Shown here: in pieces, positions 1 through 8,257 of the stretch
Layout: every line of letters begins with the position of its first letter
Numbering within the stretch: position 1 is the stretch's first letter
Assembly: GCA_017625065.1 (NCBI GenBank)
Contig: JAGALS010000044.1
Span: 1 to 64,000, forward strand
Source of the DNA: Clostridia bacterium
GTDB lineage: Bacteria; Bacillota; Clostridia; Oscillospirales; CAG-272
Reading direction: 5' to 3'
DNA length: 64,000 bases
The notes under the pieces: model-generated
Seen by the model: only the letters and a program-made list of their open reading frames with translations
What the model was told of the DNA's origin: nothing
Databases searched by the model: none
Translations under genes and position numbers: made by a program

Positions 1-165
1 TACAACCCCTCAGTCAGCTGCGCTGACATGCTCCACGAAGAACGCAAAGCGTTCTTCAAAAAGAAGCCTTTGGCTTCTTTGGTTTACGACAGGGGAGCCT
101 TCCGCTGCGGCGGAAACTGTGCAAAGCTAAAGCTTTTTGGAACCACCAGCAGTGCTGGTGGTTTT
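1..165. repeat. Intergenic cassette of six consecutive short hairpins
   Basis: Six perfect inverted repeats with 2-4 nt loops follow one another: 13-18/22-27, 37-45/49-57, 61-68/72-79, 100-105/110-115, 123-128/131-136 and 142-150/154-162. A CCCCT near 6-10 can pair with AGGGG at 91-95, enclosing the first three. No reading frame with a ribosome binding site is present. The CCCCTCAGTCAGCTGCGCTGAC start resembles palindromic intergenic repeats common in Oscillospiraceae-type genomes; that family link is from memory and not tested. The element may continue to the left of the window. Confidence 0.6.
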
Positions 166-183
166 CTATATACAATAAAAGGA

Positions 184-206
184 ACGGCACGCCATCGGCG
201 TGCCGT
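184..206 (-). terminator. Intrinsic terminator of radA
   Basis: A 10-bp perfect stem (ACGGCACGCC with its complement) and a 3-nt loop directly follow the radA stop codon. On the minus strand it runs into a CCTTTTATT tract. Confidence 0.75.
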
Positions 207-211
207 TTTCA

Positions 212-1606
212 TTAGTTTTCTTTTTTCTCTTGCGGTATCAGCAAGCGCAATATCTCAAAAATGCTTTGAATGGGGATCAACTCAATGTCAGCTTTGATCT
301 GGCGCTTGTCAAGGCTGCGCGCAGGCACCACCGCACGGCGAAAGCCGAGACGTGTTGCTTCTTTTACGCGGTATTCAAGTCCCGAGACTGCGCGGCACTC
401 GCCTGAAAGACCAAGCTCGCCAATGGCGATCAGATCGTCGGGCACGGCACGGTCGGTCAGCGATGAGATCAGCGCCATTGCGACCGCTACGTCCGAGGCG
501 GGCTCGTCCAGATGCATACCGCCGATAACGTTCAAATAGACGTCATTTTGCGAAAAACGAAGACCAAGGCGCTTTTCCAGCACCGCAAGGATCAGGCACA
601 GACGGTTATAGTCAATGCCGTTTGAGGTGCGGCGCGGCGCAGGGAAGGCGGTCGCGCTGACCAGCGCTTGAATTTCTGCGATCAGGGGGCGCGTGCCCTC
701 CATCGTGCAGACTGCACAGTTACCCGAGGTGTTTTGCGGACGTCCTGCCAGCAGCATTTCGGAAGGATTTTCGACCTCTGCAAGTCCCTCATCGGTCATT
801 TCAAACACGCCGATCTCGTTGGTGGAGCCATAGCGGTTCTTGATGGCGCGGATGATACGGTAGGTCTGTTGGCGCTCGCCCTCGAAGTAGAGAACGGCAT
901 CCACCATATGCTCCAGCACCTTGGGACCTGCAATGGTGCCTTCTTTGTTGACGTGTCCCACCAGAATGACCGAAATATTATCGGTCTTCGCCTTATTGAT
1001 AAAGGCAAGCGCCGTTTCACGCACCTGAGTAACAGCACCCGGGGTAGAGGCAATATTATCGCTGTAAACGGTCTGGATCGAGTCCACGATGATAACGTCG
1101 GGCTTCACGCGGTCGATCTCGGCAAGGATCCGTTCGATATTGGTTTCGGTCAGAATGAAAAGATTCGCACCTGCGACCGAAAGACGCTCGGCGCGAAGCT
1201 TCAATTGCCCCTCGGATTCCTCGCCCGAAATGTAAAGCACCCTACGGTGGGATCCAAGAATATCCGAGATCTGCATAAGCAGGGTGGATTTGCCGATACC
1301 CGGCTCGCCCGCAAGTAAAACCACAGACCCCAGCACCAAGCCGCCGCCAAGCACGCGGTCAAGCTCCCCAAGACCTGTCGCCGTGCGGATATAAGAGGGC
1401 ATTTCCATTTCCTTGTAAGGGGTTGCGCGCTGCTCGCCCGTACGGGCGGTCAGGGCACGGCGCGGCGACAAAGGGGCATTCTTCGGCTCTTCGCCGATCA
1501 CATCCTCAACAAAGCTGTTCCAAGCACCGCATCCCGGGCATTTGCCCATCCATTTCGGGGATTTATAGGTGCATTCCGAACAAACATAAATCGTTTTTAA
1601 CTTCAC
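212..1606 (-). CDS. radA: DNA repair protein RadA (Sms)
   Basis: RecA-like ATPase that promotes branch migration of recombination intermediates in the cytoplasm. The protein of 464 residues shows the family order: an N-terminal C4 zinc finger (Cys 9, 12, 23, 26), Walker A GEPGIGKS near residues 100-107, the RadA-specific KNRFG motif as KNRYG near 256-260, and a C-terminal Lon-like domain. An in-frame ORF extends 34 codons further upstream, but a GTG at 1606 sits five bases behind a clean GGAGG and begins with the canonical MKLKTIYVCSEC-type N terminus, so I chose it. cwlD lies 55 bases upstream in the same direction, so they may share a transcript. Confidence 0.95.
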   Translation of the reverse strand: MKLKTIYVCSECTYKSPKWMGKCPGCGAWNSFVEDVIGEEPKNAPLSPRRALTARTGEQRATPYKEMEMPSYIRTATGLGELDRVLGGGLVLGSVVLLAGEPGIGKSTLLMQISDILGSHRRVLYISGEESEGQLKLRAERLSVAGANLFILTETNIERILAEIDRVKPDVIIVDSIQTVYSDNIASTPGAVTQVRETALAFINKAKTDNISVILVGHVNKEGTIAGPKVLEHMVDAVLYFEGERQQTYRIIRAIKNRYGSTNEIGVFEMTDEGLAEVENPSEMLLAGRPQNTSGNCAVCTMEGTRPLIAEIQALVSATAFPAPRRTSNGIDYNRLCLILAVLEKRLGLRFSQNDVYLNVIGGMHLDEPASDVAVAMALISSLTDRAVPDDLIAIGELGLSGECRAVSGLEYRVKEATRLGFRRAVVPARSLDKRQIKADIELIPIQSIFEILRLLIPQEKKEN

Positions 1607-1661
1607 GTTGACCTCCATGGAAGGTTTTATATGCTTATTATAGCATATAAAAGGCTTGCTT

Positions 1662-2384
1662 TCAAGTCGGCAGAGCTGTTTTTTCGGAAATTGCCGCAAA
1701 TAATGCAAGCGTCAGCTCTTGTCGGTACAGGGGATCGCACAGCCGTTCGCATTCGGCAGGGGTCGAGAGAAACCCGCATTCAATCAGGATCGCGGGCGTT
1801 TTTGCGTGCCGCAAAATATAAATATTGCTTGTCGCCGCCTTGATCTTTCGGTGATTACTGGGCTGTAAGCGTGCAGTGACCTCGCTCTGCACAGCGGTTG
1901 CAAACTCCTTTGATGCTTCGTGGTTTTGAGAATACCACACCTGAACACCCTCACAGCTGGGGGTCGGGAATGTGTTCATATGAATACTGACAAACAAGCT
2001 GTTTGGATATTGCTCGGTAAAGGCAAGGCGATTGGAAAGATCCCCTTGCTTTTTATGCCCCTTCTGCGTGCCCGCGGGATAAAGCAGCTTATCCTCTGTG
2101 CGCGTTTCCACGACCGTATATCCCGCAAGCCGCAGCAAAGCCGCAAGTCCCCGTGTCATGGATAGATTCAGATCCTTTTCCAGCACACCGTTGGTTCCCG
2201 TCGCGCCGCCGTCCTCGCCGCCGTGTCCTGCATCAAGGATGATAACGGGGGATCGCACGGCCTCGGTGCTTGTGGGAGCAGCCGATAAAAAATAGCCTTC
2301 GATCGTTTGAAAAAGAACCGAGCAAAGGAGCGCTACAGTTAAAAAAACAGCTCCAAATGAAATAAACAACGTTTTTTGCTTCAA
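1662..2384 (-). CDS. cwlD: N-acetylmuramoyl-L-alanine amidase, CwlD-like
   Basis: Zinc amidase (Amidase_3) that removes the peptide side chain from muramic acid, the first step in making muramic delta-lactam in the spore cortex. Residues 7-27 form a membrane anchor or signal segment. The catalytic domain shows the zinc ligands His54 (in DAGHGGEDGG), Glu69 and His135 (SIHMN) and the catalytic Glu202 (IECGF). Its 240 residues match CwlD. The start is TTG, preceded by GAGGTGAGG. PdaA, its partner enzyme, is encoded at 28800-29579, which supports a sporulation role rather than vegetative autolysis. Confidence 0.85.
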   Translation of the reverse strand: MKQKTLFISFGAVFLTVALLCSVLFQTIEGYFLSAAPTSTEAVRSPVIILDAGHGGEDGGATGTNGVLEKDLNLSMTRGLAALLRLAGYTVVETRTEDKLLYPAGTQKGHKKQGDLSNRLAFTEQYPNSLFVSIHMNTFPTPSCEGVQVWYSQNHEASKEFATAVQSEVTARLQPSNHRKIKAATSNIYILRHAKTPAILIECGFLSTPAECERLCDPLYRQELTLALFAAISEKTALPT

Positions 2385-2444
2385 TGATCCTCACCTCATA
2401 AACAATATAGGGAAAGAGCTTGCGATTTATGTCAGCAAAAAAGA

Positions 2445-2488
2445 AAAGGCGCCCATTCCGCACTCGATAAGAGTCGGAAGGGCGCTTT
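2445..2488 (-). terminator. Terminator of the acyl carrier protein gene
   Basis: A long imperfect stem around a TTATC loop, with arms rich in GCGCCC/GGGCGC, is followed on the minus strand by CCTTTTCTTTTTTG. It lies just after the acpP stop codon and separates it from cwlD. Confidence 0.75.
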
Positions 2489-2498
2489 GTTTCTTCAA

Positions 2499-2720
2499 TC
2501 AGAGATTTTCAAGGTAGTTGACCACATCACCAACGGTGTTGAAGTCATTGGAATCGTCCTCGGAAATTTCAATGTCAAACTTTTCCTCACACAGCATGAT
2601 AAGGTCGGCAAGCTCGATCGAATTGATGCCAAGATCCTTGGAAAGGCTTGCATCCATCGTAATATCATCGGGATTGATCTGAAGCTCCTCAACCAGCAGT
2701 TCCTTTACTTTTTCTAACAT
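2499..2720 (-). CDS. acpP: Acyl carrier protein
   Basis: Carrier of acyl chains on a phosphopantetheine arm for fatty acid (or another acyl) synthesis. The 73-residue acidic protein has the four-helix ACP pattern and the attachment serine at residue 34. The usual DSL/DSLE attachment motif reads NSIE here, so the conserved Asp is Asn; this occurs in some Clostridial ACPs and does not by itself argue against function. No fatty acid genes are adjacent: the gene is monocistronic, with its own consensus promoter and a terminator, so the pathway it serves cannot be read from context. RBS GGAGGACAG precedes the ATG. Confidence 0.88.
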   Translation of the reverse strand: MLEKVKELLVEELQINPDDITMDASLSKDLGINSIELADLIMLCEEKFDIEISEDDSNDFNTVGDVVNYLENL

Positions 2721-2768
2721 GATCTGTCCTCCAAAAAATGAAATATAACAGCGATAATGTTTTTATTT

Positions 2769-2797
2769 ATTATATCGGAAAAGAGGAACCTTGTCAA
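2769..2797 (-). promoter_or_regulatory. Sigma-A promoter of acpP
   Basis: Perfect TTGACA (2797-2792) and TATAAT (2774-2769) with a 17-nt spacer, about 50 nt upstream of the acpP start. Back to back with the comEC promoter. Confidence 0.9.
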
Positions 2798-2834
2798 GGT
2801 TTTTGATAAAAATTAAGCCCTTATCCCCTCAAAG

Positions 2835-2864
2835 TTGACAAATTGTTATATTTTGTCGTATAAT
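2835..2864 (+). promoter_or_regulatory. Sigma-A promoter of comEC
   Basis: Perfect TTGACA (2835-2840) and TATAAT (2859-2864), spacer 18 nt, 32 nt before the comEC start. Such a strong vegetative consensus is notable for a competence gene. Confidence 0.88.
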
Positions 2865-2896
2865 GATGAAGTGTTTTTACAAAAAGGGGGGAGAGT

Positions 2897-5176
2897 ATGG
2901 CAATTTTTCGAAACCGACCGCTCGCGCTTGCTTGCATTGCGCTGATCTTTTCGGTTGCGTTTTTCTTTGTCCTTCCTTTTTCTGTTTCGCTGATATTGGC
3001 GATCTCATCGGTCGCCGTCCTTGCTATCATAGGGTTTCTTTTGAAACGAGCGAAATGGGTTCATGTGCTGATTCTGTTGACCGCACTGTTTATCGCATTT
3101 GGCGCTACCAGAGTTTTGATCGGGCGGTACTATGCCAAGAAAACGCTCGCTTCTAACATAAACAAAGAGGTCAGTGCGACACTCGAGATCGAAGAGATCT
3201 ATAGCCGCTCGGTGTACGGTTCCACGCTTTTGGTGAAGATCGGCGAGCTGAATGGCACTCCTTGTCACGCAAAAGCATTGCTCATCACCGATGATCTGAC
3301 ACCGTTTTATCTGAAGGATCACATTTCGGGCAGCTTCCTTTGCGGTGAGCTTGAGAAGACCGTTTTGTACGAGGGACAGGTGCTGGAATGTGTATCGGAC
3401 GGTGCTTACGTGTCGCTTTCAACGTTTGAGGGAGGGAACCTAGAACTCATCAAAAGCGGAAATCGCAGCTTTATGACAAGGCTTTCGGATTTCAGAGAAA
3501 ACCTGCACTTTCATATAACGGCGCTCGTACAGGGAGAAGCAGGAGAGCTGATTTCTGCATTGCTTCTCGGTACGCGTGATAGTTTAGATGCAAGGACCGC
3601 GCGGGATTTCAGAAGAGTGGGGATATCGCACATTCTGGCGCTCAGCGGATTGCATTTAACGATATTGCTGGGAATTGCTGATAAAGTTTTGAGTTGGCTG
3701 CGCGTAGGAAAGCGTTGGCGGATCCTGATTTTGACGCTGTTTTCCTTTGGATATCTTTTGCTGACGGGCTTTTCCTATTCTATGCTGCGTGCCGTGCTGA
3801 TGCTGACGGTCTTGCGGCTTTCCTTCTTTGTCAAAGAAGATTATGATGCGTTCACGGCGCTTAGCGCTTGCGGTGCGATGATGCTATTGATCACACCTTA
3901 TGCCGTATTTGATCTATCGTTTCAGATGACGATGCTCGCGACCTTCGGCATTCTTGCGTTTGCTAAGCTGCAGATACGGCTCACGCGATGGATCCCATAT
4001 CAAAAGGGTGTATTGGGGCTTGCTTGCCGTTTGTTACGCACGGCGATCGCATCTTGCCTCATCACGTTATCCGCAACAGTCGCGATCTTACCCGTACAGT
4101 GGCTGCAATTTGGTGAGATATCTCTGCTGTCTCCAATGGCAAACCTATTGATGATACCGCTTGCCACGGTCGTTTTGGTGCTTGGACTTTTGCTATTAAT
4201 GCTGTTATTTGTTCCGATCGCGGCATCCGTCATTGCAACACCCACAGGATGGGTCGCCGCACTTATGCTGCAGATCGTCGGTGCTTTCTCGCCGCTTGAC
4301 GGTATGCTTTCGCTGCAGTATGATTTTGTTCCATATATTTTGATCCCGTTTTTTATCATAACCGCGATCCTGCTTGTGATCGATCTGAAAAAGCTGGATC
4401 TCCTTGTTTTATCCCCGATGCTGCTTACCATAGCCGCTTTTGCCGTTTGCCTTTCGGTGTCTCATCATATTGGAAGGGGACAACTGAATTGTATCTATCG
4501 AAATACGGGATCAAACGAAGGCATTTTGCTGATCCAAAACGATACTGCGATGATCTGCGACGTTTCAAACGGAAGCTATACACAGCTTTATGAGGATTAT
4601 CGCCTATTAAAGCAGCATTGTGCCACGGAGATCGAGGTCCTGATGCTGACACATTATCACGACAAGCAGATCACGTCAATTTCGCGCTTTAGCGACAGTA
4701 TCATGCTTCGCTCGCTTTGGCTGCCCTTGCCGACCACGGATGAGGATAAGGAGATCCTTGCCTCACTCTTGGCGCTTACCGCAGAAAAAGGAATTTCTGT
4801 AACGGTATATTCGTATAACACCTTGCTTACGGTGTTTGATACGGGAGGGGTAAATGTTGTAGAGCCATTGCTTGAGACAAGATCTACCGAGCCTGCGCTC
4901 ACCTTCAGCCTTTCCTTTGGGGAAACAGCACTTGTTTATCAAAGCGCGGCGCGCTCCGAATACGAAAGGCATCAGACAGCGGAAAGCGCTATAGCGGGCG
5001 ATTACTTGATTTTAGGTAGCCACGGTCCCGTACCGCACGAGGAGATCGCACCAAGTCTTCAAAGCACACCCAAGGAGATCGTGATCGGAAACGAAAAAGC
5101 ACTACTGCAATATGAAGCGGTGCACGATTGCCGCTATATCCTTTATCCCGAGGTGAAGGTCTATCTGCTTGAGTAA
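2897..5176 (+). CDS. comEC: ComEC/Rec2 family DNA-uptake channel with degenerate nuclease-like domain
   Basis: Polytopic membrane protein of 759 residues that in competent bacteria forms the channel for single-stranded DNA entry. The order is typical: N-terminal transmembrane segments and a soluble DUF4131-like region (about 1-190), the Competence domain with the marker ISHILALSGLH near 250-260, many transmembrane helices to about 535, then a C-terminal metallo-beta-lactamase-like part. In that last part the metal motif HxHxDH reads HYHDKQ (His586, His588), so the Asp and third His are lost, and the usual GQGD and terminal HHGS signatures are also missing. The nuclease-like activity is therefore probably absent. 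RBS GGGGGAGAG sits before the ATG. No other com genes are in the window. Confidence 0.9.
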   Translation: MAIFRNRPLALACIALIFSVAFFFVLPFSVSLILAISSVAVLAIIGFLLKRAKWVHVLILLTALFIAFGATRVLIGRYYAKKTLASNINKEVSATLEIEEIYSRSVYGSTLLVKIGELNGTPCHAKALLITDDLTPFYLKDHISGSFLCGELEKTVLYEGQVLECVSDGAYVSLSTFEGGNLELIKSGNRSFMTRLSDFRENLHFHITALVQGEAGELISALLLGTRDSLDARTARDFRRVGISHILALSGLHLTILLGIADKVLSWLRVGKRWRILILTLFSFGYLLLTGFSYSMLRAVLMLTVLRLSFFVKEDYDAFTALSACGAMMLLITPYAVFDLSFQMTMLATFGILAFAKLQIRLTRWIPYQKGVLGLACRLLRTAIASCLITLSATVAILPVQWLQFGEISLLSPMANLLMIPLATVVLVLGLLLLMLLFVPIAASVIATPTGWVAALMLQIVGAFSPLDGMLSLQYDFVPYILIPFFIITAILLVIDLKKLDLLVLSPMLLTIAAFAVCLSVSHHIGRGQLNCIYRNTGSNEGILLIQNDTAMICDVSNGSYTQLYEDYRLLKQHCATEIEVLMLTHYHDKQITSISRFSDSIMLRSLWLPLPTTDEDKEILASLLALTAEKGISVTVYSYNTLLTVFDTGGVNVVEPLLETRSTEPALTFSLSFGETALVYQSAARSEYERHQTAESAIAGDYLILGSHGPVPHEEIAPSLQSTPKEIVIGNEKALLQYEAVHDCRYILYPEVKVYLLE

Positions 5177-5280
5177 ACAGGCATTTTTGCGCGGATTTTG
5201 TCAAATATCGGAGTTTCGCATAAGATAATAGGGAAGAGCTGTTTTACGGCTCGAATTCAATAAGGAGGGCCCTTTACCTT

Positions 5281-6129
5281 ATGGGAGATAACAGATATTC
5301 CTGCTCCGGCAACGTTGCCAACACCCGTGACAGCTTCGGCATCGAGGCTTCGCGTATTTTGGATGCTTGCCGTGACAGAGATTGCTTTGAAGACGTTCGT
5401 GTCTTTTTGACCGCCGTTGGCGAGGACCTGATCGCTCGCACCAACAGTGTGCGCGTGAAATGCGCCAAGATCTGCGGCACAAACATCGTGACCGATCCTG
5501 TACAGTTCAACCACGGCTTTTATACCGTCAGCATCAAATTCTTTGTGAATTTGACCTTTGAGGTCTGCGTGCCAATGGGGCAATCGCAAGAGTTTGAAGG
5601 CGTTGCCGTTTTGGAAAAGCGCGTGGTGCTGTTTGGCGGAGAAAGTGGAGTCAGCGTATTCCGCAGCAGCAATACAGGCGGCTTTTGCTCGATTCCCGAG
5701 CCTGTTTGCTGCGCGCAAAAGGATCCGGAAGCTGTGGTCGAGGTGGTTGAGCCCGTTGTGCTTGGCGCCCGCATCGTAGAGAACTGCTCGCAATGCCGCT
5801 GTTGCTGTAGCTGCTCCGACATCCCGTTGCAGATCACCGATACCCTTTGTGGCACACTGTCTGACAACTGCGATAACGATGGCCGTACGCTTGCCGTCAG
5901 TCTTGGTATTTTTTCGGTGGTGCGCCTTGTGCGCCCCGGTCAGCTTCTTGTGCAGGCGACCGAATATTGTCTGCCCGACAAGGAATGCTGTGAGCCCGAC
6001 GAGGAGGATCCTTGCTGTACTTTCCGCAAGATGCCGTTTCCCACGTCGGAATTTTGCCCCGTCACCTCGCCCGTGAATAGCTCGGTGCAAGGTGTGACGC
6101 GCTCCTCGCGCTGCTGCGGAAATTCCTGA
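5281..6129 (+). CDS. Cysteine-rich protein of unknown function
   Basis: I do not recognise a named family. The 282-residue protein has about 25 cysteines (near 9 percent), with CC and CxC clusters (for example around residues 165-185, 235-250 and CC near the C terminus), no signal peptide and no transmembrane helix. The N-terminal third contains an ACRDRDCFEDVRVFL-type segment that I associate with uncharacterised, possibly spore-coat-related proteins of Clostridia; this is recollection, not a proven hit. The reading frame is long, has an AGGAGGG site at 5263-5269 and ends in a strong terminator, so it is a real gene. A CATAAGATA at 5219-5227 fits the -10 of mother-cell sigma factors, but no matching -35 is seen. 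It is monocistronic. Confidence 0.8.
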   Translation: MGDNRYSCSGNVANTRDSFGIEASRILDACRDRDCFEDVRVFLTAVGEDLIARTNSVRVKCAKICGTNIVTDPVQFNHGFYTVSIKFFVNLTFEVCVPMGQSQEFEGVAVLEKRVVLFGGESGVSVFRSSNTGGFCSIPEPVCCAQKDPEAVVEVVEPVVLGARIVENCSQCRCCCSCSDIPLQITDTLCGTLSDNCDNDGRTLAVSLGIFSVVRLVRPGQLLVQATEYCLPDKECCEPDEEDPCCTFRKMPFPTSEFCPVTSPVNSSVQGVTRSSRCCGNS

Positions 6130-6134
6130 TCTAT

Positions 6135-6169
6135 GAAAAACACCCACGGCGATGCCGTGGGTGTTTTTC
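6135..6169. terminator. Bidirectional terminator
   Basis: A 16-bp perfect stem (GAAAAACACCCACGGC arm) with a GAT loop lies between the convergent cysteine-rich gene and the AraC gene; A/T flanks allow function on both strands. Confidence 0.9.
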
Positions 6170-6171
6170 TG

Positions 6172-7170
6172 TTATTTAAGCCCTAATTCCTCGTTTTCAC
6201 GAAGGATGCGGCGGTTGCGGCGCCAGCGGAAGGGGGAGCAATGATAGCGCTCCTTGAATTGATTGTGGAAAAAGCTGGTGTTTTCATAGCCCACGGCGAT
6301 GATGATATCACCGATGGGCAGATCGGTCTCCTCCAGCAAGCGGATCGCCTCGTTAAAGCGCTCCTGCTGCAAGAGCTGACTGAAGGTGAAGCCGCAAAGC
6401 TCGCGAACACGCTTGGAAAGATAGGGAACACTGAGCCCCAGTTTTTCGGCAAGCTCATTTAAGGTCGCGGTGCGGAAATCGGTCTGCAGATAGTTTTCGA
6501 TGCGCGCCTGCAAGAGCTCCGAATCCGAGCGATGACGGGCGGCGGAGATCATACATTCGGGGATCTCGCCAAAATAGCGAAGGATCAACGAAACCGTTGC
6601 TTTCAAGGTATCCACACCCGTGATGTCGTAGCCGACTAAGGCGTAGGTCAGATTTTCAAATAGGTTTTCAAGCGGAGGAACGCCCTCGGTGGAAAACAGC
6701 ATATATTCGGGCTCGCCGTTGGAGCGGATGTTTTCTGCCATAAAGGAGGAAAGAGGGGAGTTGGGTGGAAGGACAGAGGACATCGAATGGAAGCATTCAG
6801 TGGCAAGCATAATGTTGACGGCAAGGTCGTTCTCGCCAGTTTTACGAACGCTGTGCTGTGTGTGACGGTTGAGCAGCAACACCTCGCCTGCGTTGATCTT
6901 GATCTCGCGGTGCTTGATCACGTGGGTGAGCTGACCGCTGACAACGTAGGTCATTTCCACGTAGTTGTGACCGTGCGCAGGGAACTCGGCAAAGCGTGTA
7001 TGACGACGCAGAGCAATCTGCTCGCCAGCCTGCATCAGACGGTGGCTGTTGACGATAAACTCCTTTGCGAAGGCGGTATAAAGACGCTTGTTGACCTTGT
7101 TTTCGCCTTCAAGGATCTTTTGTTCTTCCTCATTTACTTGTGCAAGCCGTGCTAAAATTTCCTCTCTCAT
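6172..7170 (-). CDS. AraC family transcriptional regulator with cupin sensor domain
   Basis: One-component DNA-binding regulator of 332 residues. The N-terminal half contains a cupin-like sensor (about residues 45-140; note the H-rich HTRFAEFPAHGHNYVEM region and GEVLLLNRHTQH), as in sugar-responsive AraC proteins. The C-terminal 100 residues carry the double helix-turn-helix, with LNELAEKLGLSVPYLSKRVRE as the first helix pair and a VGYENTSFFHNQFKERYHCSP-type second half. The ATG at 7170 follows AAAGGAGCTGT. The gene stands alone with its own promoter; the adjacent URO-D gene is separated from it by a second AraC gene, so its target is not evident. Confidence 0.92.
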   Translation of the reverse strand: MREEILARLAQVNEEEQKILEGENKVNKRLYTAFAKEFIVNSHRLMQAGEQIALRRHTRFAEFPAHGHNYVEMTYVVSGQLTHVIKHREIKINAGEVLLLNRHTQHSVRKTGENDLAVNIMLATECFHSMSSVLPPNSPLSSFMAENIRSNGEPEYMLFSTEGVPPLENLFENLTYALVGYDITGVDTLKATVSLILRYFGEIPECMISAARHRSDSELLQARIENYLQTDFRTATLNELAEKLGLSVPYLSKRVRELCGFTFSQLLQQERFNEAIRLLEETDLPIGDIIIAVGYENTSFFHNQFKERYHCSPFRWRRNRRILRENEELGLK

Positions 7171-7199
7171 ATGACAGCTCCTTTAGATGGATTGCTTTC

Positions 7200-7228
7200 A
7201 GTATATCACGAATATCTCAAAAAATCAA
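7200..7228 (-). promoter_or_regulatory. Promoter of the first AraC gene
   Basis: TTGATT (7228-7223), 17-nt spacer, TATACT (7205-7200), 30 nt upstream of the start codon. Confidence 0.75.
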
Positions 7229-7316
7229 GACTTTTTGTTAAAATTCGCCCTATTTTTGCGAAATACACGTTCTTATTATCTTTTTTATGAATTATATAAT
7301 AAATCTCATCTGAAAA

Positions 7317-8126
7317 TCAAAGGGAAAGATCGGAAGAAATATATTGCTTGCGTCGAAAAACATTTGGTGTAATACCGTACGTTTTCTTGAAAGTACGAAT
7401 AAAGCTATTTTCGTTGCTGTAACCAAGTCTCATGGAGATTTCCTTTATGCCAATATCCGCATCACTTAAAAAATGGATTGCCTTTTTCATTTTCACTTCG
7501 TGACAATAATCGCGGTACGATACCCCTAACTCCTTACGAAACACCCTGCTTATATGTTCCATGGAGTAATTAAAATACGAAGCCACCGTTTCAAGTCTTG
7601 TGTCAAGATTTTCTTCTATGTATTTACATATCTCATCTATGAAAGACGGATAATTCTTTTTCTTCAGATCTCCGGCATTTACTATGACACCGCATAGCAT
7701 ATATATAAGTCCTACTTGCAGGAATTCTTTTCCCGGTTCTTTATTCTTTACTTGCCTTAATCCATTAAAAATATCACGAATATTATCATCTTGATAATGA
7801 ATAACTTTAGAGGAAATTTCATTTAAGATCTTTTCGGAATCCGGTAACAAATTTGAGGTGAACTGCACATAATCAATATCGCATCCGTCTTCGGAAATGC
7901 TTTCTGTCATATGAACGTCCCCTGTTCGTATAATAACGACATCGCCTGCCATTATCGTAAATTTGTCAACATTGATCTGTTGCTCCGCGACCCCGCTTCG
8001 GACATATAGGATCTCGAATGCATCATGCCAATGCAGATCTACCATGATCTTCTTTCCGCCAACGCAATTATTCGAAAACAGAACGTTATTTTTGCTTAAC
8101 TTGTGTGCTAACTCTTCGCGACGCAT
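7317..8126 (-). CDS. AraC family regulator, divergent from the URO-D gene
   Basis: A 269-residue AraC protein. Residues about 15-90 form a cupin sensor (HWHDAFEILYV and the GDVVIIRTGDVH strand), and residues about 165-265 the paired helix-turn-helix domain ending in an LGYSNENSFIRTFKKTYGITP-type motif. RBS AAAGGAG precedes the ATG. Its promoter interlocks with that of the URO-D-family gene at 8258, so it most probably controls that gene in response to a small ligand; this is inferred from position. Base composition is more AT-rich than in the surrounding housekeeping genes, which could mean this regulator/URO-D pair was acquired as a unit. Confidence 0.9.
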   Translation of the reverse strand: MRREELAHKLSKNNVLFSNNCVGGKKIMVDLHWHDAFEILYVRSGVAEQQINVDKFTIMAGDVVIIRTGDVHMTESISEDGCDIDYVQFTSNLLPDSEKILNEISSKVIHYQDDNIRDIFNGLRQVKNKEPGKEFLQVGLIYMLCGVIVNAGDLKKKNYPSFIDEICKYIEENLDTRLETVASYFNYSMEHISRVFRKELGVSYRDYCHEVKMKKAIHFLSDADIGIKEISMRLGYSNENSFIRTFKKTYGITPNVFRRKQYISSDLSL

Positions 8127-8163
8127 AGGATGAATCTCCTTTAAAAGATCAAGTTTTGCATAT

Positions 8164-8211
8164 ATTTTATCATTAAATGAGCTTGAATGTCAAGTATTAT
8201 CGCGTTATAAT
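8164..8211. promoter_or_regulatory. Overlapping divergent promoters of AraC and URO-D genes
   Basis: Plus strand: TTGAAT (8183-8188), 17 nt, TATAAT (8206-8211), reading into the URO-D gene. Minus strand: TTGACA (8193-8188), 18 nt, TAAAAT (8169-8164), reading into araC. The two -35 hexamers share base 8188, so both promoters cannot be occupied at once. Confidence 0.85.
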
Positions 8212-8257
8212 GTAAGCGTGATCTTGCACTACGATCAAAAATCAAAGGAGAGTCGCT

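Noticed and set aside
212..1708. Longer RadA start at 1708
   Set aside because: The extra 34 residues have no homology pattern and no ribosome binding site; GTG 1606 has both.
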